Assembly: GCA_024684515.1 (NCBI GenBank) | Contig: JAIKWS010000059.1 | Coordinates: forward strand, 1 to 40,735 | Source of the DNA: Prevotella sp. | Lineage (GTDB): Bacteria; Bacteroidota; Bacteroidia; Bacteroidales; Bacteroidaceae | Reading direction: 5' to 3' | Length of the DNA: 40,735 nucleotides | Shown here: one piece after another, positions 8,917 to 15,697 of the stretch | How the letters are laid out: every line of letters starts with the position of its first letter | Position numbering within the stretch: position 1 is the first letter of the stretch | Made by a program: the position numbers and the translations under genes | The notes under the pieces: generated by a model | The model's input: only the letters and a program-made list of their open reading frames with translations | What the model was told of the DNA's origin: nothing | The model's database searches: none

Positions 8917-8985
8917 GAAGGGGGGATGGCCATGTTCTTGCGAAAAAATCCTGCAGAAAGCAGAGGTTATTCCAGATTTTATTTG

Positions 8986-8993
8986 TAACTTTG
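8986..8993 (+). promoter_or_regulatory. -7 element before GH105 gene
   Basis: TAACTTTG lies 79 bp before the ATG at 9072. The -33 position lacks TTTG, which suggests activator-dependent transcription. Confidence 0.45.
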
Positions 8994-9071
8994 CCATCGC
9001 GTGTGCGAACGTACTAAACATATTGACTTACGCAACCTCAATTGCCACGTCAGAACGATAACTATTTTCTT

Positions 9072-10601
9072 ATGAACAAAACATTCAAGACCGTATTGCT
9101 GATCATGCTATGCACCATCGCATGGCACGATGCCCAGGCCGTGACATTTGACGAGAGCACGGCTTATAGCAAACTCATCATCAACTCACGCCTCCATGAT
9201 TTCTATGCCAACAAGACACACATGGGACTGGCCTTGTATGACGCCAGCGGCAGACAGACTGCCGAGGCCTACAGCGTAAAGTTTGACTATGTGCCTGGAC
9301 TGGTGGCAAAGGCAGTACTCGAGGCTGCCGAATACTACAGCGCCACGGATGCAGAGACGGCCAGGACGTGGTATTACAGCATCGAAAACTATGCCAATGC
9401 CTACTATGGTTCTGTGCCCACAGGAGGCGGTAGTCTTGACGACCTGAATGCTGCGAAGATCTACGGCATGCTCTTCGACCTTGCCAATGGCGTGTTCGCA
9501 CCCGTCGCCAACGATAAGACACCAGCCAACTGCCTGCAGGGGCTTACCAGGGCTGCCCAGGGACTGAAGGCTCATGCTGACAATTACAGCATCGCTGCCT
9601 CCACACTCAGCGATGCAGCCGGTGGCTGGTATCACAAGCAGAGCTATGTCAACCAGATGTGGCTCGATGGACAGTATATGGGTCCTGTGCTACTGGCTCA
9701 GATACTGGCTCTCAATGCCCGCGACAAGGGTACGGACCTGGTGCCACTGGCCTTTTCCGATGCCTGGAAGACGATTGTCAGGCAGTTTGACATCACATGG
9801 AAGTACCTATGGAACGAAGAGACGGGCCTGCTCTATCATGCCTTTTCTGCCACACCCACGGCATCGTCATCGGCAGCAGCATGGGGCAGGGCAGGAGTAT
9901 ATCACAGTGCCGAATACTGGGGACGGGCAGAAGGATGGTACTTCTTTGCCTTGGTCGACCTCTTGGAATACATGCAGCAGGCAGGCCTGAGCGAGAGCGA
10001 CGACTATGCCCGTCTGCGAGGGTATGTCAACAAGCTGGCCGCTGGACTGGCTGCCAGGCAGGACGCCGCCACAGGCTGCTGGTACCAGCTGCTCAACTAC
10101 GACGGCACGTTCTATGCCGACAGATACAAGAACAAGCGCTATGAGCCAGTATACAACTACTTGGAGTCATCGGCATCGGCCATCTTCATTGCCTGCTATC
10201 TGAAGGGACATCGCCTGGGGCTCTTCGATGCCGACTATACGGCACTGGCCAGAAAAGCCTATCAAGGCTATGTGCAACAGTTTCTGGTGGACGATGGCGA
10301 CAATGGCCTGCACATCTGCAACTCGTGCCGATCGGCAGGTCTCTGTGGCAGCAGCAACCGCGATGGCTCGGCAGCCTATTATCTGCTGGGATCAGATGTG
10401 ACACGTGTCACCGCATCGATGAAACAGACCGAAGGCAAGGCGCTTGGTGCTTTCATCCTGGCTGCCGTGGAATATGAGCGTCAGGGCACCACTGCCATCC
10501 TGCATCCTCGTGTCTCTGATGACAACAGCCTGCCGGCTAGGAAGTTTGCAAGAGAAGGGCATGTCGTCATCCAGTCGGACAAAGACGAGTATGTGCTTTA
10601 G
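9072..10601 (+). CDS. GH88/GH105 unsaturated glycuronyl hydrolase
   Basis: Enzymes of this fold hydrate the unsaturated uronic acid left by polysaccharide lyases, which releases it from oligosaccharides such as rhamnogalacturonan. The precursor has 509 residues with a signal peptide (MNKTFKTVLLIMLCTIAWHDAQA). Helical-barrel motifs are visible: WLDGQYMGPVLLA, with the catalytic Asp at about residue 199, and AEYWGRAEGWYFFALVDLLE. The ATG at 9072 is preferred to 9042 because it starts the signal peptide. A short C-terminal tail (ARKFAREGHVVIQSDKDEYVL) resembles the end region of Prevotella proteins that finish with a beta-strand tail, but it stops early. The gene follows the AraC-type regulator on the same strand, which is a plausible control link. 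Whether it is GH88 or GH105 needs a profile search; GH105 is more likely. Confidence 0.87.
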   Translation: MNKTFKTVLLIMLCTIAWHDAQAVTFDESTAYSKLIINSRLHDFYANKTHMGLALYDASGRQTAEAYSVKFDYVPGLVAKAVLEAAEYYSATDAETARTWYYSIENYANAYYGSVPTGGGSLDDLNAAKIYGMLFDLANGVFAPVANDKTPANCLQGLTRAAQGLKAHADNYSIAASTLSDAAGGWYHKQSYVNQMWLDGQYMGPVLLAQILALNARDKGTDLVPLAFSDAWKTIVRQFDITWKYLWNEETGLLYHAFSATPTASSSAAAWGRAGVYHSAEYWGRAEGWYFFALVDLLEYMQQAGLSESDDYARLRGYVNKLAAGLAARQDAATGCWYQLLNYDGTFYADRYKNKRYEPVYNYLESSASAIFIACYLKGHRLGLFDADYTALARKAYQGYVQQFLVDDGDNGLHICNSCRSAGLCGSSNRDGSAAYYLLGSDVTRVTASMKQTEGKALGAFILAAVEYERQGTTAILHPRVSDDNSLPARKFAREGHVVIQSDKDEYVL

Positions 10602-10718
10602 TGCAATATAAATATGTACGGCAGTGAAGCAGAACAAGATTCACGAAGCTTCAAAGGCATCGTACTGAGGAGCGGACCTTGCGTTTTTTAAAGTTCCATC
10701 TCTTTGTCGCACCCATCA

Positions 10719-12020
10719 TCATTGCTGCTTCTCCTTCGGCAGCAACAAGTTCAGCACCACGGCCAAGAGGAACACCACAGCCACGCAGTTCTCGGCAAAT
10801 ATTGTCTGCACCATCTCGGGGAAGATGCCAAACATGCCTGCGGCCTGCGTGAATCCGAGTCCCACGCTCAGCGACGTGGCCACGATGATCATGTTGCGAT
10901 GGCTGAAGCCACACTTGGCCAGCATCTCGAATCCAGCAAACATGATGGAGCCGAACATGACGACGGTACAGCCACCCAGCACGGCCTGGGGGATGGTGGT
11001 GAGCAGCGTGCCCACCAAGGGGAAGATACCTCCCAGAATCATGATGCAGGCTCCAGTGGCAATGGCGAAGCGGTTGACCACGCCAGAGAGATTGGCCAGT
11101 CCTACGTTCTGGCTGAACGAGGTGATGGGTGTGCAGCCGAAGACTCCCGCCAGCGTGCTCATGAAGCCGTCGCACGAGATGCTCGCTCCCAGCTCGCGCT
11201 CGGTAGGCGCACGATGGAGGGCACAGGAACACAAGGCACTGGTGTCGCCAATGGTCTCAGTGGCAGATACGAAATAGATGGCGATGATCGACAGGATGGC
11301 ACCAATATTGAATTCGGGCTTGAAGGGCAGCACATGGGGCAGCGAGACGATATCCACATGCTGGAGTCCGGAGAAATCGACCATACCCATGCAGACGGCG
11401 AGGATATAGCCCACGATGAGGCCTATCAGCACAGAGAGGGCTCGTAGCGTGTTCTTGGCAAAAATCTGACAGCAGAGACAGGTGACCAGTGTCACCATAC
11501 CCACAATCCAGTTGCTGGCCGATCCGAAGTCGGCAGCACCCTGGCCTCCGGCAAACGAGTTGGCACCAATAGGTAGCAGCGAGAAGCCGATGGCGGTCAC
11601 CACGGTGGCTGCCACCACAGGTGCGATGATGCGTATCCAGTAACGGGCAAAAAGGCCCAGCAGTCCCTCGACGATGCCTCCCACGATGACGGCTCCCATG
11701 AGCACACCCATGCCCTGGGAGGCGGCAATGGAGATGGAGAGCGAGAGGAAGGTGAAGCTGATGCCCATGACGATGGGCAGGCGAGAGCCGATGCGCCACA
11801 CAGGATAGAGCTGGACCAGCGTGCCTATGCCTGCGATGACCATACAGTTCTGGATGAGCGTGGCACTGACCGCAGGGTCGGTACCCACCACACTGGCAAG
11901 GATGATGATGGGAGCAATGTTGGATACGAACATGGCCAGCACGTGCTGAAGACCAAAGGGGACGGCTTGGACCACAGGTACACGGCCGTCCAGCTGATAC
12001 AGGTTTTTGTTGTCACTCAT
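10719..12020 (-). CDS. NCS2-family nucleobase (uracil/xanthine) permease
   Basis: This inner-membrane cation symporter for purine or pyrimidine bases has 433 residues and about 12 to 14 hydrophobic segments. Family landmarks are SATETIGDTSALC in the central region and SFSQNVGLANLSGVVNR, which matches the NCS2 signature. The overall pattern is closer to xanthine/urate permeases than to UraA, but substrate is not certain. The start MSDNKNLYQLDGRVP at 12020 is chosen because the frame to 12098 crosses the promoter. It is monocistronic and convergent with the GH105 gene. The 117 bp between them hold no convincing terminator. Confidence 0.9.
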   Translation of the reverse strand: MSDNKNLYQLDGRVPVVQAVPFGLQHVLAMFVSNIAPIIILASVVGTDPAVSATLIQNCMVIAGIGTLVQLYPVWRIGSRLPIVMGISFTFLSLSISIAASQGMGVLMGAVIVGGIVEGLLGLFARYWIRIIAPVVAATVVTAIGFSLLPIGANSFAGGQGAADFGSASNWIVGMVTLVTCLCCQIFAKNTLRALSVLIGLIVGYILAVCMGMVDFSGLQHVDIVSLPHVLPFKPEFNIGAILSIIAIYFVSATETIGDTSALCSCALHRAPTERELGASISCDGFMSTLAGVFGCTPITSFSQNVGLANLSGVVNRFAIATGACIMILGGIFPLVGTLLTTIPQAVLGGCTVVMFGSIMFAGFEMLAKCGFSHRNMIIVATSLSVGLGFTQAAGMFGIFPEMVQTIFAENCVAVVFLLAVVLNLLLPKEKQQ

Positions 12021-12086
12021 AGCTATTGGCATGGATTGGATATTGTTCCTTGTGTGACGCACCTTCAAGTCGTCAGGATGATGCTG

Positions 12087-12119
12087 CAAAGATAGCAAAA
12101 AGAAATGGTAAAGTGTAAA
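12087..12119 (-). promoter_or_regulatory. Promoter of NCS2 permease gene
   Basis: The minus strand has TATCTTTG at 12094-12087 and a TTTA about 21 bp upstream in place of TTTG. The start codon follows 67 bp later. Confidence 0.55.
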
Positions 12120-12134
12120 CTTTTCACAGGAAAG

Positions 12135-12166
12135 TTTGGATAAATGAAAAAAAATGTGTTACTTTG
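12135..12166 (+). promoter_or_regulatory. Promoter of outer-membrane barrel gene
   Basis: TTTG at 12135-12138, a 20-bp spacer, then TTACTTTG at 12159-12166, near the Bacteroidota consensus. The ATG is 46 bp downstream. Confidence 0.65.
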
Positions 12167-12211
12167 CATCCGTTAACGTAAATACATTTCTTAAATAAAT
12201 TGAAAAAGCGT

Positions 12212-12838
12212 ATGAAAAAGATTCTCGTAGCCCTTGTGGCTGTGCTCTTTGCAGCACCATCGTCCGCACAATTCAGCAGCGGCAATTTCTCACTTGATGA
12301 GAGTTCTGTATACTATGGCCTCCGTCTTGGCGTCAACATAGCCAGTCTCACTGGCGATGCTCCCGACCTGGGCTCGAAGGCTGGCCTGAACTTTGGTGGT
12401 ACCGTTGGCCTGCGTCTGAGCGATGTCACACCCATCTTCCTGGAGAGTGGTCTTTACTACACTGGCTGTGGTGCCAGCAAGGACAAGACTACCATCAGCC
12501 TCAACTACCTCGAGCTGCCTATCCTGATCAAGTATGGCATCCAGGCCAGTGACGATATCGCCATCCTGCCCTTTATTGGCCCAACCTTCCGCTATGGTCT
12601 GTTTGGTGGTAAATGGAAGACCAGTGGTGCCGGCAAGACAGACTCCTTTGGCGATGGCAAGTTCAAGCGTGCCGACATGGGCATCAAGCTTGGCTGCGGT
12701 GCTGAGTACAACAAGCTCTATCTCGAGGCTGGCTATCAGTTTGGCATCACCAATATTGCCGACTGGCAGCTGACAAACGGCGACGATGCCTCAGCTCACA
12801 ACGGAGCACTGTTCATCAACCTGGGTGTGAACTTCTAA
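12212..12838 (+). CDS. Outer-membrane beta-barrel protein, PorT-like
   Basis: This 208-residue precursor has a signal peptide (MKKILVALVAVLFAAPSSAQ) and alternating beta-strands such as YYGLRLGVNIASLTG, PIFLESGLYYTGCGA and LYLEAGYQFGITNIA. It ends in GALFINLGVNF, a terminal aromatic typical of outer-membrane barrels. The size suits an eight-strand barrel of the OmpA/PorT-like class; no enzymatic or transport function can be assigned. The ATG at 12212 is used instead of the upstream TTG because it opens the signal peptide. It has its own promoter and is followed by a strong terminator, so it seems to be a single-gene unit. Confidence 0.8.
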   Translation: MKKILVALVAVLFAAPSSAQFSSGNFSLDESSVYYGLRLGVNIASLTGDAPDLGSKAGLNFGGTVGLRLSDVTPIFLESGLYYTGCGASKDKTTISLNYLELPILIKYGIQASDDIAILPFIGPTFRYGLFGGKWKTSGAGKTDSFGDGKFKRADMGIKLGCGAEYNKLYLEAGYQFGITNIADWQLTNGDDASAHNGALFINLGVNF

Positions 12839-12859
12839 CTGATAGAAGCGACATTCTAC

Positions 12860-12912
12860 CAACGCTTGCCCCCCCTGTCGCCATTGGTGGCAGGGGGAGT
12901 GTTGCCTTTTTT
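12860..12912 (+). terminator. Rho-independent terminator after barrel gene
   Basis: A long interrupted stem pairs CAACGCT (12860-12866) with AGTGTTG, CCCCCTG with CAGGGGG, and CCA with TGG around a TTGG loop. TTTTTT follows at 12907-12912. Confidence 0.8.
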
Positions 12913-12939
12913 ACCATCATGCTAAAACCATCTATCAAC

Positions 12940-14058
12940 ATGAAACGACTAAACTTCCTACTCCTCTCCCTGCTGTTGCCGCTGCTGGCCGCAGCACAAC
13001 TCGTCAACGGACAGCCGTGGCCCGATGCCGACGGCAAGCATATCAACGCCCACGGCGGCTGCATCCTGAAGCATGGCGATACCTACTACTGGTATGGCGA
13101 ACAGCGGCCTGAGCGTGGCTATACGATGGATGCAGGCGTCAGCGTCTATTCATCCAGCGACCTGCAGCACTGGAAGCGCGAGGCCCTGGCACTGAGCGTC
13201 AGCCCCGAGCAGGGTAGCGACATCGAGCGTGGCTGCATCATGGAGCGACCTAAGGTGCTGTGGTGCGCGAAGACGCAACGCTTTGTCATGCTCTTCCATC
13301 TCGAACTGAAAGGCCGTGGCTACGAGGCTGCACGTGTGGCTTTTGCCGAGAGTGCCACGCCTACTGGTCCTTTCCGCTTCGTGCGCAGTACCCGTCTGCA
13401 TGCCGGACAGTGGCCCTTCGACATGAGTGAGCAGCAGCGACAGGCCGCACAGCAGACAGATGCCTCGCAGTGGCAGGAGTGGTGGACGCCAGCATGGCGA
13501 CGTGAAGTGGAGAAGGGCATGTATCTGTGGCGCGACATGAAAGAGGGACAGATGAGTCGCGACCAGACGGTGTTTGTTGACGATGATGGCCATGCCTATC
13601 ATATCACCTCATCGCAAGAAAACCTCACACTGCTCATCAGCGAGCTCACTGACGACTACCTCGACTATACAGGTCGCTACGTCATGGTAGCGCCAGGGGG
13701 ACAGAACGAGGCTCCCTGCCTGTTCCGCCACGATGGCGTCTACTGGCTTATCTGCTCTGGCTGTACGGGATGGGCACCCAACGAGGCCCGCATGTTCCGT
13801 GCCAGCAATATCTGGGGACCATGGCAGCAGCTGCCGACCCCTTTCAAAGGAAAGGCCACTGGCTATCATGATATGGACGCCTCAAAGACCTTTGGCGCAC
13901 AGGGCACCTTCATCTTCCGTACTGACGACCAGCGTCTGCTCTTCATGGCCGACATCTGGAATCCCCGTCATCTGGCACAGAGCCTCCATCTGTGGCTACC
14001 CATTCAGTTCGGTGATGATGGTGTGCCCGTCATTCCCTGGACAGACCGTCCGTTCTGA
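12940..14058 (+). CDS. GH43 family enzyme, exo-beta-1,3-galactanase-like
   Basis: This 372-residue precursor has a signal peptide (MKRLNFLLLSLLLPLLAAAQ) and a five-bladed GH43-type domain. Landmarks are INAHGGCILKHGDTYYWYGE at about 35-54, SVYSSSDLQHWKRE, and ERPKVLWCAKTQRFVMLFHLE near residue 102, of which only the ERPKV core is diagnostic. These resemble the GH43 branch that contains exo-beta-1,3-galactanases, rather than arabinofuranosidases. The subfamily is inferred. The ATG at 12940 opens the signal peptide; the frame from 12919 adds only seven residues. It starts 28 bp after the terminator of the barrel gene with no promoter of its own visible, so expression may rely on leaky read-through. 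Confidence 0.8.
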   Translation: MKRLNFLLLSLLLPLLAAAQLVNGQPWPDADGKHINAHGGCILKHGDTYYWYGEQRPERGYTMDAGVSVYSSSDLQHWKREALALSVSPEQGSDIERGCIMERPKVLWCAKTQRFVMLFHLELKGRGYEAARVAFAESATPTGPFRFVRSTRLHAGQWPFDMSEQQRQAAQQTDASQWQEWWTPAWRREVEKGMYLWRDMKEGQMSRDQTVFVDDDGHAYHITSSQENLTLLISELTDDYLDYTGRYVMVAPGGQNEAPCLFRHDGVYWLICSGCTGWAPNEARMFRASNIWGPWQQLPTPFKGKATGYHDMDASKTFGAQGTFIFRTDDQRLLFMADIWNPRHLAQSLHLWLPIQFGDDGVPVIPWTDRPF

Positions 14059-14082
14059 GCAGGTACGTAAGCCATCCCACGT

Positions 14083-14108
14083 TGCGGGGCAATCATGCCC
14101 CCCCGTGA
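14083..14108 (+). terminator. Possible hairpin terminator after GH43 gene
   Basis: GGGGCA, loop atca, TGCCCC at 14086-14101 lies 27 bp after the stop codon, with partial pairing extending outward to ACG/CGT. No T-run follows, so the role is uncertain. Confidence 0.4.
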
Positions 14109-14268
14109 TGCCACTTCCCTATCAAAGCCCCTCGACAAGAACACCATTGGCCATTGCCCTTTTGACCTTTGCCCTCAGCCGGATGGCATAAATAGCTTCA
14201 GAAACTTTCGAAACTTGAATTATTTTACAAAGAATCTCCTATGCCAATATATGGCAATGATATAGAAT
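14109..14268. other. Intergenic stretch without recognised feature
   Basis: No frame, promoter or stable hairpin could be supported. It contains a lone ggatggca fragment at about 14180, like the arm of the palindromes at 456 and 15461. Confidence 0.4.
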
Positions 14269-14339
14269 GGTGCCCGGAATGACGCTGTCATTTGTCACGT
14301 TTGTCATGTGTCATGTGCCAACTATGGCTATGCATGAAA

Positions 14340-14367
14340 AAAGAGGCCCCCGTCTGGAAGCCTCTTT
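14340..14367. terminator. Bidirectional hairpin AAAGAGGC/GCCTCTTT
   Basis: An 8-bp perfect stem with a 12-base loop has A residues before and T residues after it, as in a terminator that works on both strands. It lies downstream of the fragment at 14504-14851 on the minus strand. Confidence 0.65.
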
Positions 14368-14503
14368 CTGTTCATCGTCCGTGCTTATGGCCGTCGTGTG
14401 CCCAGCATGCCGCCGTCGTTGTTGACAAGAGCTGAAATCTCAGCCCTTGTACTTTTCCCACGTTTGTCATGAGTGATGACTCGTGATGGGATGGGCAGAG
14501 GGC

Positions 14504-14851
14504 TCATGCCGCGTTCTTGGAGTAGTACTTCTCGGTCTTGACGTAGATCTTCAGTTCCTCGTTGTATTCCACCCACTCACGTCGTTTCCACTTGCTCAGC
14601 AGATTGCCGGGCTGCTTGGTGTTGGCACACTCCACACGCTCCAGGGCATCATATTCCGTGCGGGTGAAGGTGTCGCCCAGCTGCTCCAGCATGCAGGGCA
14701 CGCCATGCTTCATGATGTGGCTGTCGTTCTCCAGCTTGTCCTTCATCTCCGATCCCAGCAGGCACATCTTGCACCACATATCGTAGTCGAACGACCAGAT
14801 GATGAAGTCCTCGATTTCCTTGGTCCACTTGCCGCACATGATATATAGCAT
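14504..14851 (-). pseudogene. Small ORF, likely C-terminal gene fragment
   Basis: This frame encodes 115 residues that begin abruptly and have no signal peptide. It has an N-terminal helical stretch (IEDFIIWSFDYDMWCKMCLLG) of which WSFDYDMWCK is most distinctive, and a C-terminal winged-helix-like part (FTRTEYDALERVE..., NLLSKWKRREWVEY). The arrangement resembles the end of the DUF3987/VirE-type primase-helicase proteins common in Bacteroidota, in which a small wH domain closes the protein. This assignment is from memory and weak. A stop codon lies eight codons upstream in frame and repeat copy A begins 31 bp upstream, so the missing part is not nearby. It could also be a genuine small hypothetical protein. 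Confidence 0.45.
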
Positions 14852-14965
14852 GATGCTCTGCCGCCCAGGAAGTTATAGGCCAAATCATGACAACATGACA
14901 ATTATGACAAATGACAGTGTCATTCTGGGCACCCGGGAACAGGCGAAAAAACATGAATATCGATT

Positions 14966-14999
14966 CATATTTATATATTATATATATAATATAAATATG
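14966..14999. repeat. AT-only near-palindrome
   Basis: About 34 bp of only A and T from atatttatat to ataaatat are self-complementary and could extrude as a cruciform. Copy B lacks this insert at the matching place, so it was gained in A or lost in B. Confidence 0.75.
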
Positions 15000-15094
15000 T
15001 TTCTAATTTCACCTGTTTTTTATTTTCTCTGTGCTCGGAAAATGACGCTGTCATTTGTCACGTTTGTCATGTGTCACAAACCTTTGTCGAGTCT

Positions 15095-15171
15095 GGGAGA
15101 TGGTATGGGCTCGTCACGTTTCAGGGAGATGGTATGTGCTCGTCACGTTTCAGGAAGATGGTATGTGCTCG
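15095..15171 (+). repeat. 29-bp tandem repeat, 2.7 units
   Basis: Units begin gggagatggtatg and end with ctcgtcacgtttca at 15095-15123 and 15124-15152, with a partial third to 15171. Copy B has the same unit in two separated places, so the number of units varies between copies. Confidence 0.85.
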
Positions 15172-15230
15172 GAAAATGACGCTGTCATTTGTCACGTTTG
15201 TCACTTTCTGGGGCTCACAGCATGAAAATT

Positions 15231-15270
15231 GCTACCTCCCCAGCAAAAAATTTTTTCCTCGTTAGGTAGC
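15231..15270. repeat. 40-bp palindrome with A6T6 core (copy A)
   Basis: GCTACCT at 15231-15237 pairs with AGGTAGC at 15264-15270 around a central AAAAAATTTTTT. In copy B an inner CCAG/CTGG pair is also complementary; here one arm has changed to CTCG. Confidence 0.8.
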
Positions 15271-15301
15271 AAAATCTTTGTCGTGGTCCTGTTTCCGGCA
15301 T

Positions 15302-15447
15302 GATTTTTCGCGTCCGAGGTGCTGTTTGGAGGCCTTTTTTTGCTCGTCCAAAGGGGGTTTTTCGGGCGGAAGAGGGGGTTTCCCGAGCCGCCAAAGCAGT
15401 TTTTCGAGTCGCTAAAGGGGCAAATTAAGCGTCAAAAGTGTCTCTCT
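15302..15447 (+). repeat. Degenerate 21-bp repeat series
   Basis: Six or seven diverged units of about 21 bp follow a pattern like gtttttcgagtcgctaaagg. Because 21 bp is seven codons, every frame looks like a heptad repeat rich in Arg, Lys and Ala, but no frame keeps a start and a proper signal in both copies. Confidence 0.6.
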
Positions 15448-15460
15448 TCGAGTCGCAAAA

Positions 15461-15506
15461 GGACCGGATGGCACTTAAGAGGAGAGAAGGGGAGTGCCAT
15501 CCGGCC
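15461..15506. repeat. Long hairpin, 12-bp perfect stem plus GG/CC
   Basis: CCGGATGGCACT at 15464-15475 pairs with AGTGCCATCCGG at 15493-15504 around a 17-base purine-rich loop, and GG/CC pairs outside a one-base bulge. A T-run (cctctttttt) starts about 10 bp later, so a terminator role on the plus strand is possible. The arms match those at 456-484. Confidence 0.8.
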
Positions 15507-15697
15507 ATACTAGCCTCTTTTTTCTTGCATTGTCATATCTCACCCACATGACACATGACAAACGTGACAAATGACAGTGTCATTCCGGGCACCAAGGGGT
15601 GAAACATGTGAGTGCAATTTTGCGCTGACATCCCGTACCGTGATTCAGCTGGACAGGCTTCTGAATCGTCAGAGGCCGGAAGCTTGAATTGATCATG

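Larger units (their letters stand above)
14882..15447 (+). repeat. Long dispersed repeat, copy A
   Basis: About 566 bp match the reverse complement of 33010-33598. The inner 215 bp (15231-15447) differ at only about seven positions by eye, while the outer part has indels. It contains three TGTCA-array motifs, an AT-rich palindrome, 29-bp tandem units, a 40-bp palindrome and a degenerate 21-bp repeat. No coding frame is conserved: the 29-codon frame across 15174-15264 differs from copy B at three positions, all of which change the amino acid. It is therefore best seen as non-coding. Confidence 0.9.
14269..15593. mobile_element. Possible degenerate element bounded by 45-bp inverted repeats
   Basis: A 45-bp sequence starting ggtgcccggaatgacgctgt at 14269-14313 returns as its reverse complement at 15549-15593 with one mismatch. 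Between them lie a hairpin, a gene fragment on the minus strand, and repeat copy A. No transposase and no target-site duplication are visible at the outer edges (atagaat on the left, aaggggt on the right). It could be a decayed mobile element, or a chance pair within a dispersed repeat family, because eight more copies of the same motif lie in the window. Confidence 0.45.

Noticed and set aside
7996..9021. 341-codon minus-strand frame
   Set aside because: It lies antisense to the AraC-type gene, which has clear HTH motifs; the antisense product shows no family features.
12178..12211. TTG start at 12200 for the barrel protein
   Set aside because: The ATG at 12212 directly opens the signal peptide and adds nothing unusual to explain.
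14649..14954. 101-codon minus-strand frame
   Set aside because: It overlaps the better-supported fragment at 14504-14851 in another frame and runs into the repeat motif.
15071..15265. Small conserved peptide gene shared by copies A and B (also at 33202-33384)
   Set aside because: In the shared frame the three differences between copies all change the amino acid, there is no ribosome-binding or promoter signal, and the frame overlaps palindromes and repeat motifs.
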